DNA from: Megamerina dolium
Lineage: Eukaryota; Arthropoda; Insecta; Diptera; Megamerinidae
Assembly: GCA_963854835.1 (NCBI GenBank)
Contig: OY978527.1
Location: forward strand, 27,059,029 to 27,123,028
DNA length: 64,000 bases
Reading direction: 5' to 3'
Shown: positions 12,201 to 21,746 of the stretch, one piece after another
Layout: the number at the start of each line of letters is the position of its first letter
Numbering within the stretch: position 1 is the first letter of the stretch
Notes under the pieces: generated by a model
What the model saw: the letters and a program-made list of their open reading frames with translations, nothing else
What the model was told of the DNA's origin: nothing
Databases searched by the model: none
Translations under genes and position numbers: made by a program

Positions 12201-15200
12201 CGAGCCAAATCCCCTATTTATAGGTGCTCCCATTCAAAGTGCCTGAATTTCTTTAGAACTTCGCTGTTATTTCGGCAACCTTCTGCTTACAATAATCATA
12301 TTTGACACTTAACTTAGCTGTGGCTCTCGTACAAAGTCGTGAAAATTTAAAAAAATGTTTTCCGCAATAACTCACGACCTATTTAACATTGGACAACCAT
12401 ATTTAAGGTGTGAATTAGTATTTGTAACATTTACAAGAAATGGGCAAACCACAATCATATTTGAGATGTAAGTTAGTAATGCCCACAATTTTATATAGAT
12501 CACACCGTCAAAACTAGTAATTAGCTTAAAATAATCATATATCGCACAAAGTTTAATATTGTCATTTGTAAAGGACGAGCGAAATCATCGAGCCACGCCC
12601 GCTACTTAATATAGCTCCCATACAAAGTCATGCAAAATACATACTTAACATTGAACCATCATAACGTAGTCTTCCGCCTAAGCAAACCCTACTTGATATT
12701 TAGATTGTAGAGATAAAGAGTTTTTGATTTTATTGCAAGCCCACACCCACTAATTAATAACCACTCTTTTACATATTCAACTCTAATATTTTTCCCACTA
12801 TTAAGTACTTACATGTTATTTTAAATGTTTAAAATAATACCCTAAAATTAGTTTAATGCGCAAAAGGTGGGCAAAAGGTGGATTTCGCTTAATAACATTC
12901 TCATAGAGATTATATCGAAGAAAATGAATCAGATTATGAATGAGCTGCAATGAAAATGCAGCAAATGGGTGACGTAGCTCAGTGGTTAGTGTGTTCGCCT
13001 TCTGATCTGTAGGTCGTGGTTCAATACCCGGCTGATGCATAACAAATTTTATATCGAAAAGATTTTTCTTTCGAATGGTACCCACCTGTCGGCAAGCAAT
13101 TGGCAATTCTTCCGACAGTAACAACTTGCCATGAAAAAGCTTCTAAAAAGAACTCTGTGACAAAGCTCAGAAAAAGTGATGTCACAAGTGTTCTGCCGTT
13201 CGGAACCGGATAAAATAAGTAGGTCCATTCTAATACTGTCCAAAATTTAAGACGCACAACAGTAATAGAAGAGAAGCTCGGCCAATGAGCCCTTTGGGGC
13301 TTTAAGTGCCACATATTTATTTATTTTTTTTTATTGCAATGAAAATGCAATTTACTTGTTACTTACTAATTCCTCCTGAATTAGGCATGATATCCCATAC
13401 TAAATTACAGCATCAAATACCACAAATACAGAACTTTTCGATTTCAATTGCATCTTTCGCTGGAACACAACATGATGTAGCCATTTAAGAAACAATAAAT
13501 CCCATAGCAATATCATCTGGAGAATCCGAAAACACAATCAACATTGTAATAATACATAATGCAGAAAAGCAATATTTAATGATACTCTTATCAAGAATTT
13601 CTTTTTAATTATTCACTATTCTTTATGCCAATTAAGTTACATTTAATTATAATGCATAATATGGTTAAAAGCAAATGTTGAATACCATAAACACTTTCCT
13701 CTTATGCTCCTCATGTTTATTATTTACAAACACTAAGCAACAATATATTTCATTAATATTTAATAAGAACCATGATACATCGAGTACATACATCTAGTAC
13801 AATACCTATATAGTATTGTATATGTGGGTTATTAAACAGTACGAGTGTATCACTACTTATAGTTACTTATTAAGTGGTTGTTGTACCCATATAATAACTA
13901 TAACACTATTACTTTTAATGAATTTTAAAAATGATTGCATCTAATTTAAAATGTTTACTTCCATGTCATTTTAAAATGTTATTCTTTTTTCTAATCATTT
14001 TTTTTTATTCATAATTTCATATAATCATAAATATTATTAAAAACAAATATCAATTTGTGAAAACAGTCAAGTGAAATGATTTAAAATTGAAGCTAAATAT
14101 TTCAATGACAAAATCGAGTAGGTTCTCTTTGGTAAATAGTGAATAAATACATATATTCCAAATTAACAGAAGCCACCACCAGAGCTCAAGTCCATATAAA
14201 TATGAATGTAGATAATGCAAATGGTCAAAGTAGAGTACAGTGAAATGTAGCAATTCATACATCTGCCTCGGCCAGACAATATTAAATACAAACGCTCATT
14301 GGCAACAAAAAATGGATGTCCTTTAAATTTAAAACGGTCGTCTATCGTATTGTTCTATTGGTAATTACATACATGAATATGTATGTAAGTAAATACGATT
14401 AGGTATAAAGTGAGTCAACATAATTGGCAATAATCATTTTTCAAATACTTAGAATAGCAATCTCAATAAACAACAATTTATAATTTGATCACAATCATAT
14501 TGTTTTATTTCAAATTACAGTAGTCACAATTCGAAACACCCATGGATACAAGAATTTTCTTAATAGATTTGGACCTACTAAGTTAAAAAATTGCATTAAA
14601 TATATAAGAAATGCCTTTCTGTGGGCGACTCGTACGGTTTTTCCTAAAATTTTACTTCACTCGATTAACTGTAATTTCTTGTAAAATCCGGAGATCTGGA
14701 GATAAGATGGAAGTACACGTTTGAATAAACTATGGAGTAGAAAAATTAATGTGAATTGGTCATATATTTCAACAGTCTAAGTGCAATTACTGGACAACTA
14801 TAGGAATATCAGTCGTCTTCTGGTGTTCATATATTTTGCCACTATAGGGATGCTGTGGTAGCGATGGGGGTAAAATTTTAAGTAGTAAAAACTAATGGGA
14901 GTCGGTTATATATTTTACGTCTCATCAATGCTTCTGGGTTTTTAATGCCAAATTTATCATTTTTCGAGATAAAAGGGAACCATCCACAGATTTGAATTCA
15001 GCAACAACAAATATATACAGTCTATCTATCTGCCAAAACTTGTTTCTTTTTCCCAGTGGCTGTGCTATCGATACTAGCGGTGTTAACGTACGCTCAAAAG
15101 ACACACACTGCTTCCATGAGTATAGCTGACTAGTAGGTATTTGAGTTATATGACTAGCATTGTCAAGTCTATAGTAGAGAGAAGGATGCGTCGTACAAAC

Positions 15201-18200
15201 AACTCAGCGATTACATTCCACGCAAGCTATTTTCACATCCAAGAAGAGACTCTTTAAAAACCGTGAACGTAACAAGAAAGAGATGTGAAAAGACAGTAAA
15301 AAGGCTGAAGAACAATTGATGCTTGAATGTACCTTTAGGTCTCAGAGCCTCAGAATCCTTTCATGACTTAAATTGGAATATGATTACACACATTCAGAGT
15401 GTAGTAAGTCTACGGAAGAACCATTCCTCCAGATTAATAAATGGTGACGGTAACAATAATTTCGGCAATTGAGGTTTTTCGAACATCTCAATCAGGGATG
15501 ATGCTGTTGGTTGGTTGGTCCACTTGATTAATACGGAGCCATTAAGAGGCTGAAAAACAACCAACCTTCTGCTGGACGTTCCGTTGTTTGAATAAAACAG
15601 AAAGGCGAATCTTCAAGAATTGACAGGTTTATCAATGCTATTGTAGACTTTATATGGTTTACGTACATATTTTTAGCCTAACAGAACACAATACAATGTT
15701 TCATAAAATGCTAGCTAAATATATATTTATCACCACAATCAAAACAATAAACATACGAGTAATTTGGTATTTTCTCGCAGGCTGGTTAATAGATGCTTTG
15801 ACCTTTTCCCTCTGGCATGCAATTTATATTACATACTTGTACACAACAGTATTATATGGTCATCAAACTGTCACTTACTTGCAGACATTTACTAAATATT
15901 TTGTTACTTTTTTGTATATTTTTTTTTGTTTGGTTTTTAGGTTTTTGTTAAGGATACCATTGTGATGCGTTGGTTTAAATTACTCTCATGGGTATCACCA
16001 TTGGCTATAGTGGCTGGCTATAGTGTCGCCAGATATTTTCGTTCCAGCGATAATATACAGTATGTATGGTTATTATTTTTATGAAAAAAAATAATAAGAA
16101 ATAAATCAAATGTATTCATAATTCATTTAATTTACTTAAGTACTCTTCTTACAGCTGTTGGATGGACGATAGTGTATTGTTGTGGATATTCTCTGTACCG
16201 ATATGTTTATCGCTATTTGCTAGTTTTGGTAAATTGATTATCTGTAGTTATTAATAACATATCAATGCTATATATATATATATTTTTTTTTCATTTATTT
16301 TTTTTATTTCCGTTTCCATGAATTCGTTGCATGTATTAGTTTTTCTCATCAATGTGCTACGCGTTATTGTACGCAAGTTACATCCGCAGTCAACACAGCC
16401 AGCGCCGTTGGCAATACGCAAAGCAGTGCGTGCTACAATCATATTGGTATGTTAGTTTACCCGATATTTTCTGTTTTCAATAGATGTGTCAATAGGCAAT
16501 TGTGTTGATATTACAAATCGGTATATACTTACATATGCAGCAAAGTTTCTCATCCGTTGGGTCGCAATATAAAGTTGTAAATGACGATTTGCTCAGAAAT
16601 TTGATAATTAAATTTCATAATTGGTACATCGATTCAGTTCCACAATAATTTAATTGTATAAAAAAATAATAAATTTCAATTTATAATAACAATTCTAATA
16701 AGACTAAAATGAAAAAAAAAAAATACTATGCCTTCGAGTGCCTAAATACTAAAATACTCATATTGAATTCAGAAATACCATATACTGATTAAATTACGAA
16801 TTGTACTCACATCTTGTATAATAAAGTATACAAAAAAATAAATAAATATGTGGCACTTAAAGCCCAAATTGCTCTTTGTCCGAGCTTCTCTTCCATTACT
16901 GTTGCGGGTGTTAAATTTTTGGCAGTATTAGAAGGGACCTACTTATTTTAGCCGGTTCCGAATGGCAGAACTCTTGCGAAATCAAAAATTGGAAAAAATT
17001 TTGTAAGTTAGTTGAGTTAACCTCAACGTGTGACAGGCTCAGCAAAGTTCTCTCCAAGGAACACACCAACTACGCTTACCGGAAAAATGGCAAACTGAAA
17101 TTGAACTGGACTGAAACTTTCACTGAGAATCTTAACACTATTTTACGCACTAACTTTTCATATCACAAGGACATTGCAAATGAGGGTCTTTCGCCTGTTA
17201 AGCCACATAGATTTTCACTAGGTCGTTTGAACTGCAGATATTTTCCACACATGGACAACCAATTCATTTACCTAAATGAAGTAATGATTTTTCGACTGGA
17301 GTCCTGAAGGCCAGTGGTTGGGCTGTGAGTGTGAACTACGGGCAAAGCCATTTTAAAATCAAGACAAATTTTCTTTCGATACCCAGCATGCGCAAGCAGT
17401 TGGCCATTTTTCGTGCAACAAAAATTTACCATGACAACCAGGCTGCTGTAAGAACACTATATAATCGGTTTGGTGGTATCACTCTTATTTGAGCTCCCGG
17501 CCATAGAAATATCTAAGAGAATGATAAAACAAACAGAATTATCTCGGTACACGACTACGTTCCCACAGGGATATACGATCTACGTATACGTTCTATACAG
17601 GAACCGCAATGATACTGCCAGTTTAACGGCTGTTTTCTCACTGGTGCAAAGAAACTGCGAATCTCTTAGACTCACTGTAGAAGTTGTGGAAAATTAGATG
17701 GGAAGAAGGGTGAAAAGCTACTGCAATCTGAAGGAATGATTTTTTAGAAAATTACATCATCGACTGCTTAAAAACTATGATAAGTTTAAATTACAAAATT
17801 GTACCAGCACCAATACATTCCCATTTCCTCACTCCCTTACATGTAAATTCTCTCTCGGGAAAATGTAGTAGAACAAAAAATTTCGACAAAAGTGGCAGTT
17901 AACACCACATGGTCAACTATAAGCTGCTTAATTTTGCTACGACTCAAAAAGTTTGTGAAACTCTGTAATATCTACAAGCTTGTCATATAAACATACCATA
18001 CTTATTGTCATATTCATAATCTATATATATACTTTACGATATATATTTTACATTTTTCTTCATCTATTTCATAAACATCTTTATATTATAGATACCACTA
18101 TTCGGTTTGCAACATTTTCTTTTACCATATCGTCCAAGTACAGGCACTCAATTGGAGCGTGCCTATCAGATTATGTCGGTTGTACTTGTCAGTCTACAAG

Positions 18201-18364
18201 GATTTGTGGTGTCATTTCTATTTTGTTTTGCCAATCATGATGTAGCATTTGCCATACGTAGCATGTTAAATCGTCTAATGCCACGCATAGTCTCACCACC
18301 GCCACCTTCAAGTAATACAGGGCAAATGGCAACTACTACACCATCGCGTGAATTAGGTGTTTAA
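28..18364 (+). CDS. hec: Class B (calcitonin/secretin-like) neuropeptide GPCR, probable hector orthologue, 9 exons, 5' partial
   Basis: Joined exons: 28-227, 7767-7857, 7956-8047, 8134-8260, 8336-8437, 15941-16059, 16155-16228, 16340-16446, 18092-18364. They total 1185 nt, or 394 residues from the ATG at 28. Every junction is GT-AG and phase-consistent. The protein shows a hormone-receptor ectodomain (CPLRFDGYLCWPRTPAGT, then CLENGTW and a W-SNYT-C motif), seven hydrophobic segments, the family motif SLRCTRIRIHVHLFASLAFTC-like at the TM1/TM2 boundary, FCEGLHLHLVLVV in TM3, and CFANHDV at the end of TM7. Members bind peptide hormones outside the cell and signal through heterotrimeric G proteins. 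Drosophila hector is required in the brain for male courtship (from memory). The frame stays open upstream of codon 28 to the window edge, so the true start is probably further left. The neighbouring ELAV-family gene fits the Drosophila CG4395/CG4396 pair. The closest alternatives are Dh31-R or another calcitonin-like receptor. Confidence 0.85.
1330..1570 (+). pseudogene. Tc1/mariner-superfamily transposase relic
   Basis: The translation near 1440-1490 reads MDLGNMRFQQNGAASYT, a decayed form of the WFQQDGAT-HT catalytic block (second aspartate replaced by asparagine). It belongs to the same family as the copy at 63060-64000. The flanks are frameshifted; the ends are not defined. Confidence 0.5.
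1892..3017 (+). mobile_element. RTE-like non-LTR retrotransposon, 5'-truncated copy
   Basis: The reverse transcriptase reads from 1893: HLFVDYKAAFDSPVRDYL, F-R-QGDSLSC, YADDIDIIG, then the C-terminal RLRWLGHVERM and GRRKRGRPNLRWKDQV, stopping at 2942. A single TGA at 2136-2138 interrupts an otherwise open frame. The tail is a TAAG tandem repeat (3002-3023). A 10-base direct repeat TAAGTAGACA at 1882-1891 and 3018-3027 looks like the target duplication. Clade assignment from memory of the WKDQV-type C terminus. Confidence 0.8.
3385..3720 (+). CDS. Candidate two-exon ORF in hec intron 1 (unproven)
   Basis: An ATG at 3385 in a good insect context (AACAAATGG), preceded by CAA/CAG-rich leader-like sequence, opens a 70-codon segment. 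This segment is glutamine-rich at first and then carries three N-glycosylation sequons (ENTT, MNAT, RNAS). A donor GTAGAT is at 3596. A second segment, 3673-3720 (QEAAGSADTSVQLNQ), joins in phase using a weak GAG acceptor; the stronger TAG acceptor at 3670 would shift the frame. It could be an alternative 5' part of a receptor or a nested gene, or chance. Confidence 0.3.
4549..6538 (+). mobile_element. Jockey-clade LINE, 5'-truncated and internally deleted
   Basis: The element is flanked by a perfect 12-base target duplication AAAAGTGGCTTC (4537-4548 and 6539-6550). It begins inside ORF1 (glutamine/methionine-rich end, stop at 4826). ORF2 starts at 4823, overlapping by ATGA. ORF2 opens with an AP endonuclease (KIYHWNSNGL, SETHF, VAGDF), then near 5235 jumps directly into the reverse transcriptase (SYRPISLLPLLSK, FADDTAILCS, YLGIHLDRRLTW). 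The middle of the protein is deleted with a frame change. RT ends at 6389. The 3' end is A-rich (6511-6541). Confidence 0.92.
7767..7857 (+). CDS. hec: hec exon: end of hormone-receptor domain
   Basis: It encodes CLENGTWYHHP...W-SNYTNC followed by DYEDLE, which supplies the last two ectodomain cysteines. It enters in phase 2 (AC|C = Thr) and leaves in phase 0 at a GTAACA donor. Confidence 0.85.
7956..8047 (+). CDS. hec: hec exon: TM1
   Basis: It encodes FRSFVNELYVKGYAISL followed by a leucine/isoleucine-rich TM1. The donor GTAAGT is at 8048 and the exon ends in phase 2. An in-frame ATG at 7937 lies in the preceding intron and is not needed. Confidence 0.85.
8134..8260 (+). CDS. hec: hec exon: intracellular loop 1 and TM2
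   Basis: It encodes SLRCTRIRIHVHLFASLAFT, the strongly conserved class B signature, then TM2 and the extracellular loop (EKADMIRDNS). The acceptor TAG is at 8131-8133, the donor GTAAGT at 8261, and the exon ends in phase 0. Confidence 0.9.
8336..8437 (+). CDS. hec: hec exon: TM3
   Basis: It encodes HWCIGQHLIVHYFMLVNYFW followed by MFCEGLHLHLVLVV, with the TM3 cysteine near the start and the conserved EGLHLH. The acceptor is TACAG at 8331-8335, the donor GTAAGT at 8438, phase 0. Confidence 0.9.
9149..12127 (+). mobile_element. pogo/Tigger-like DNA transposon (2979 bp), inactivated
   Basis: The termini are CAGTTAAACCTCCTA at 9149 and its inverse ending 12127, each bordered by TA. The transposase frame starts at 10113 (MPNEKKTPLKRKF) with a CENP-B/psq-type HTH (DIARHFNLNESTIRTIKQNE), then the DDE core (FNADETGLWWKK, first Asp). 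A frameshift in the A-run at 10981-10988 causes a stop at 10997. The second catalytic block LLLDNAPSHS follows in another frame at about 11010. A CAG-to-TAG change interrupts LPPNTTSLL-PLDQG near 11107. An acidic C-terminal segment remains open from 11138 to 11833. Subterminal ACAACGCG repeats lie at 9518-9600 and 12059-12112. Confidence 0.9.
12961..13334 (+). mobile_element. tRNA-derived SINE, full length with target duplication
   Basis: The A box TAGCTCAGTGG is at 12975-12985 and the B box GGTTCAATACC at 13018-13028. The body contains TACCCACCTGTCGGCAAGCA and CGGAACCGGATAAAATAAGT. The tail is GCTTTAAGTGCCACATA followed by an ATTT-rich repeat. A 15-base direct repeat TGCAATGAAAATGCA flanks it at 12946-12960 and 13335-13349. 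Confidence 0.88.
15941..16059 (+). CDS. hec: hec exon: TM4
   Basis: It encodes VFVKDTIVMRWFKLLSWVSP then LAIVAGYSVARYF. It follows a good polypyrimidine tract (TTTTTAG at 15934-15940). The donor GTATGT is at 16060 and the exon ends in phase 2. Confidence 0.9.
16155..16228 (+). CDS. hec: hec exon: extracellular loop 2 and TM5
   Basis: The junction codon gives His, then CWMDDSVLLWIFSVPICLSL. The loop-2 CW motif pairs with the TM3 cysteine in this family. The acceptor is TTACAG, the donor GTAAAT at 16229, and the exon ends in phase 1. Confidence 0.88.
16340..16446 (+). CDS. hec: hec exon: end of TM5, intracellular loop 3, start of TM6
   Basis: It encodes VFLINVLRVIVRKLHPQS and a basic loop IRKAVRATIIL leading into TM6. 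Acceptor TTAG at 16336-16339, donor GTATGT at 16447, phase 0. Confidence 0.88.
16845..16985 (-). mobile_element. tRNA-derived SINE, 3' fragment
   Basis: The sequence AATATGTGGCACTTAAAGCC followed by GAGCTTCTCTTCCATTACTG is the inverse of the SINE 3' half. It breaks off near 16985. More diverged than the full-length copy. Confidence 0.8.
16990..17300 (+). mobile_element. Possible LINE fragment (LOA/R1-like linker region)
   Basis: A forward frame reads STCDRLSKVLSKEHTNYAYR then LNWTETFTENLNTILRTNF, which resembles the segment between endonuclease and reverse transcriptase of LOA-type LINEs. It is short with no catalytic motif, so the call is tentative. Confidence 0.35.
17366..17445 (+). mobile_element. 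Diverged SINE fragment
   Basis: TTTTCTTTCGATACCCAGCA followed by GCAAGCAGTTGGCC and TTACCATGAC lines up with the middle of the full-length SINE with many substitutions. Confidence 0.55.
18092..18364 (+). CDS. hec: hec terminal exon: TM6-TM7 and C-terminal tail
   Basis: It encodes IPLFGLQHFLLPYRP (TM6), an extracellular loop, the QGFVVSFLFCFANHDV TM7 motif, and a short proline/serine/threonine tail ending RELGV. The TAA stop is at 18362-18364. Confidence 0.9.
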   Translation: MPLFGLQHFLLPYRPSTGTQLERAYQIMSVVLVSLQGFVVSFLFCFANHDVAFAIRSMLNRLMPRIVSPPPPSSNTGQMATTTPSRELGV

Positions 18365-18446
18365 GTATTGATAATTGTTTTTTCTATGTATCTACTTTTT
18401 GTAAAAAAAAGTATGCATATGAATAGTGAAAATAATTATGTGTATT

Positions 18447-18452
18447 AATAAA
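18447..18452 (+). terminator. hec polyadenylation signal AATAAA
   Basis: This canonical AATAAA lies 83 bases after the hec stop codon, followed by T- and GT-containing sequence. It is the nearest such signal and would give a short 3'UTR; more distal signals may also be used. Confidence 0.6.
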
Positions 18453-18702
18453 CTTAGTTCAATAAGAATCGTTGTAATGCATCATTATGTATTTGTGAAC
18501 TTTAAGTTATAATATCTAGTAGTTTTAAAAATATGATTATCATGTATATACACTAAGGTGGATCAAAGTTCAAAACTACTCGGCTCAGCGAAAGTATAAC
18601 ATTCGAACCATTTGAATAATTCATATCAAGGAAACTTAAAGAAATTACAGATCATGACAAGCCTATTATTAAAAATATATATAAGGATATTAGAAATATA
18701 TA

Positions 18703-19016
18703 TGGGTGCCGTAGCTCAGTGGTTAGTGTGTTCGCCTTCTGATATGTAGGTCGTGGTTCAATCCCCGGCCGATGCATAACAAATTTAATATCGATAAGAT
18801 TTTTCTTTCGAATGGTACCCACCTGTCGGCAAGTAATTGGCAATTCTTCCGACAGTAACAACTTGCCATGAAAAAGCTTCTAAAAGAACTCTGTGACAAA
18901 GCTCAGAAAAGTGATGTCACGAGTGTTCGGCCGTTCGGAACCGGTTAAAATAAGTAGGTCCCTTCTAATACTGGCCAAATTTAAGACGCACAACAGGAAT
19001 GGGAGAGAAGCTCGGC
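18703..19016 (+). mobile_element. tRNA-derived SINE, 3'-truncated at a junction with a LINE
   Basis: It starts GGGTGCCGTAGCTCAGTGGT with an intact A box and a GGTTCAATCCC B box. It runs to GAGAAGCTCGGC, where it changes abruptly into an opposite-strand LOA-like reverse transcriptase fragment. The expected tail (GCCACATATTT) is missing. Confidence 0.88.
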
Positions 19017-19865
19017 GGGTGACCTTAGGCCACCAGACCACAGCAGCATACGCTATTAAGGGCCTTACCATCGTTGTGTAGATCCAGTGCACTGCTCTGT
19101 GAGTAATCCAGGATGGCACCTAGATACTTTACTTCCTTGGAGGCGTTGATGTTCGATCCAAAAAGCCTAAGGGGGTCTTTTGTTAGCCCAGTCCTCCTTT
19201 TAGTAAAAAGTACTGTTTCCGTGCACCCCTCATGGTATCATAAATAGTGTCCTGGAACTTACCGCTCACCGTTACCGATATGTCATCTGTATACCTGACG
19301 GTGTGTATGCCTTTTGAGCCCAGAAGCTGGAGTAGGGAATCTACCGTGATGTTCCAAAGGATGGGCGACAGTACGCCCCCCTGTGGACATCCTTTGAATA
19401 CCCTACCTCTGATTCTTTAACTTCCATTTATAAATTTTATTGCCCTTTTCCTCAGTATGCTGGCCACCCACCTGATTGGGCTGACTTCACGAGTAGCAAG
19501 GGCCATCCTTAGCTTATCGAAACCAATCTTATCGAAGGCACCTTCTATATCCATAAAAGTAGACATAGATATCCCTCCACAAAACAGTTCTCTCTCCAAT
19601 ACGCCAACGAGTTCGTGCAGTGGATTTGCAGGTCTGTATGCGTTCTGACACCTGCTCAGTGGTTTTGTCAGAAGCGTTGTCCTTTCCATGTAGTCCGCCA
19701 GTACTCCTTCCATACATTTAAGCAGAAAGGAGGTCAAGCTAACCGGCCGGAAAGATTTAGCCTCTGAGTAGTCCCTTTTTCCTGGCTTTGGAAGAAAAAC
19801 AACTTTAGTCTCTCTCCATTGAGTCGGGATATATCTTCCTCCATCTGTTAAAGAGGATTCCATAC
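19017..19865 (-). mobile_element. LOA-like LINE reverse transcriptase fragment
   Basis: The minus-strand translation gives IPTQWRETKVVFLPKPGKRD, SFRPVSLTSFLLKCME, then in another frame CPQGGVLSPILWN and RYTDDISVTVSG (an A-to-T variant of YADD), and RPLIAYAAVVWWPKVT. There is one frameshift near 19417 and an internal deletion before 19120. Confidence 0.82.
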
Positions 19866-20430
19866 AAAATGACTGGCCAGGAATCGCTTTTAGAGCAGTG
19901 AAATGTATTACCGACCATCATTAATTATCCTAGTCAACATCCAGATTAAAGGTGATTCCCTACAAAACTAATGCCATTATAGTCGCTATAAAAATTAAAA
20001 TATAAGCGGACCCAAAGTGATATTTTTTTTCTGCTTTCTTAGAGAAAAATTCTTGATATGATCCAAATTTTATATTTTTCTCAAAGCCATATTCTAGAAA
20101 TACGATAATACGATATTTAAACCACCTTAATGTGTATACCTATATTATAACGGGGAAAAAATATGCTCAAAGTATAGTAAATAAAAATGTACAAGAAATA
20201 ATAAATAGACACACGTTGTATTTTATTGTATATTATGTCTTTGGTGGATTAGGTAAGGTTGCTATGCAGAGACTTCAATATTTTACATAGTATACTCGGC
20301 AAGAACTTGTTATTTTTTGTTATTGAGAGGCCTTGAGAATACTGAGACTCTAATCATATAGTCTGTGTTAGGTAATATAAACTAAACATGTCAGTACACC
20401 GTAAGAGTTAACTATCTCACAATTATTATT

Positions 20431-20950
20431 ACTTTATTTTTTATTTTTATTTTATTGAGTCTTCTAACTTGTGTTTAGAACTAACAAAATATTTTCAAAA
20501 AAGAAAAAACACATTCACATTTTGAAATTACTTTTATCGTACATATACTTTATATACCAAATACTCCTTGCTAATGCTTTGAGCTATTACGGTTTAGCAA
20601 AAAAAAAAATTATATAAATCGTATACAATACATTCAAATCGGTTTCAATTTTAAAACGTCCATTCTCTTTAAGCGACTATGTCCTTTGTTTTTTAGTAAG
20701 TGTAACGCCAAAGTATTGGGATGCCTCTCAATTTTAGTTAAATAGCACTTAGCAAATGTGGAAACTTCCTCAGTTACAATCGAAATGTGTAAGTCACTGT
20801 GGATATTCGAGTTTTTTATGTACCAAGGAGCATTGGTAATCAATCGAAGGATTTTAGATTGGGCTGTTTGGAATTCTTCCATATTTGATGGTGATGCAGT
20901 ACCCCAGAGTTGGATACCGTAAGTCCATATGGGTTTAAAGAATTGGATGT
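20431..20950 (-). mobile_element. Jockey LINE 3' end
   Basis: The minus strand encodes the Jockey reverse transcriptase C terminus: WTYGIQLWGTASPSN, LRLITNAPWYIKNSNIHSDL, GHSRLKRMDVLKL. It is related to but diverged from the copy at 4549-6538. An AATAAAATAAAAATAAA-type tail lies at its 3' end (about 20435-20460). Confidence 0.85.
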
Positions 20951-21711
20951 CGAACGTCGAGTTGTGAATTAGAAAAGGCTGGATGGTATTTTATCCATGC
21001 AAAAATATGTTTAATGACTTCGTCGTTATATCACTCATTGAATCTACACAACAATGGTATGAGCGCTGCAATAATCTAGTAGCCAGCCCCCGGTATGAGG
21101 TACAATTTTCGATAGCTCTAGAGATCCCATAGAACTGCTAGTATAATATGACATGTGATTGAGACATGTTCCATAGGAACCCTACGCATAATGTTAGCTC
21201 TCCATCTTTTAACTTTCACATTCAAGCACAATCTGCAACTGCACAATTGGAATTAACGCAGTCGATTGTAGAGTGGGACCCGTATACAGATACAGATGCC
21301 TGATGTTAAATTTCCAATGAGGAATGAATGGAAATGAAATAGTTTTCAAGAAGAATATTAGATGGTTTTAAAATGGACTACGAAATAGGCTTTGGGCCTA
21401 CATTTGTTTTGCTAATGTTGCCACTTTTTTCATATCAGGAATGGATGTAACATTGCTAAAATCCGTTGGCAGCAAGGCTTTCCAATCCAATATTATAAAT
21501 TCTAAGCAGGTAAATGAATGCAGGATGGAAATGAGTAATCTAAATTGTTTCGCTAATTAGTTTACAGAGCAAATGAATATCGAAGGAAATGAAGGGTGCT
21601 TTTCTGCTTATCATTCTAGAGGTACTGATCTAAGTTCCTCTGGAAATTGTCAAAAGAACCAAATGCCTACACCTATAGCTTTTGTGAACATGTAGCCGAT
21701 CAGCATCTCAA

Positions 21712-21715
<4 letters not shown>

Positions 21716-21746
<31 letters not shown>

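Larger units (their letters stand above)
8438..15940 (+). other. hec intron 5, outside its transposons
   Basis: Besides the pogo-like element and one SINE, the intron contains diverged copies of a non-coding repeat with the core CTCCCAT-CAAAGTGCCTGAA (about 8999, 12228, and a weaker one at 12608) and a 15-base tandem repeat CGAATTACTGTTCGT (three units, about 9379-9421). The stretch 13350-15900 has no recognised feature. Confidence 0.5.

Noticed and set aside
12967..13040. tRNA gene
   Set aside because: The A and B boxes are good, but the anticodon arm does not pair properly and the same head occurs on every SINE copy with a 300-base body; it is the tRNA-related part of a SINE.
14050..14262. 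Minus-strand ORF of 70 codons in hec intron 5
   Set aside because: AT-rich chance ORF with no recognisable feature.
15654..15965. ORF of 103 codons overlapping the hec TM4 exon
   Set aside because: It reads through the intron and polypyrimidine tract into the exon in another frame; the exon frame starting at 15941 is the conserved one.
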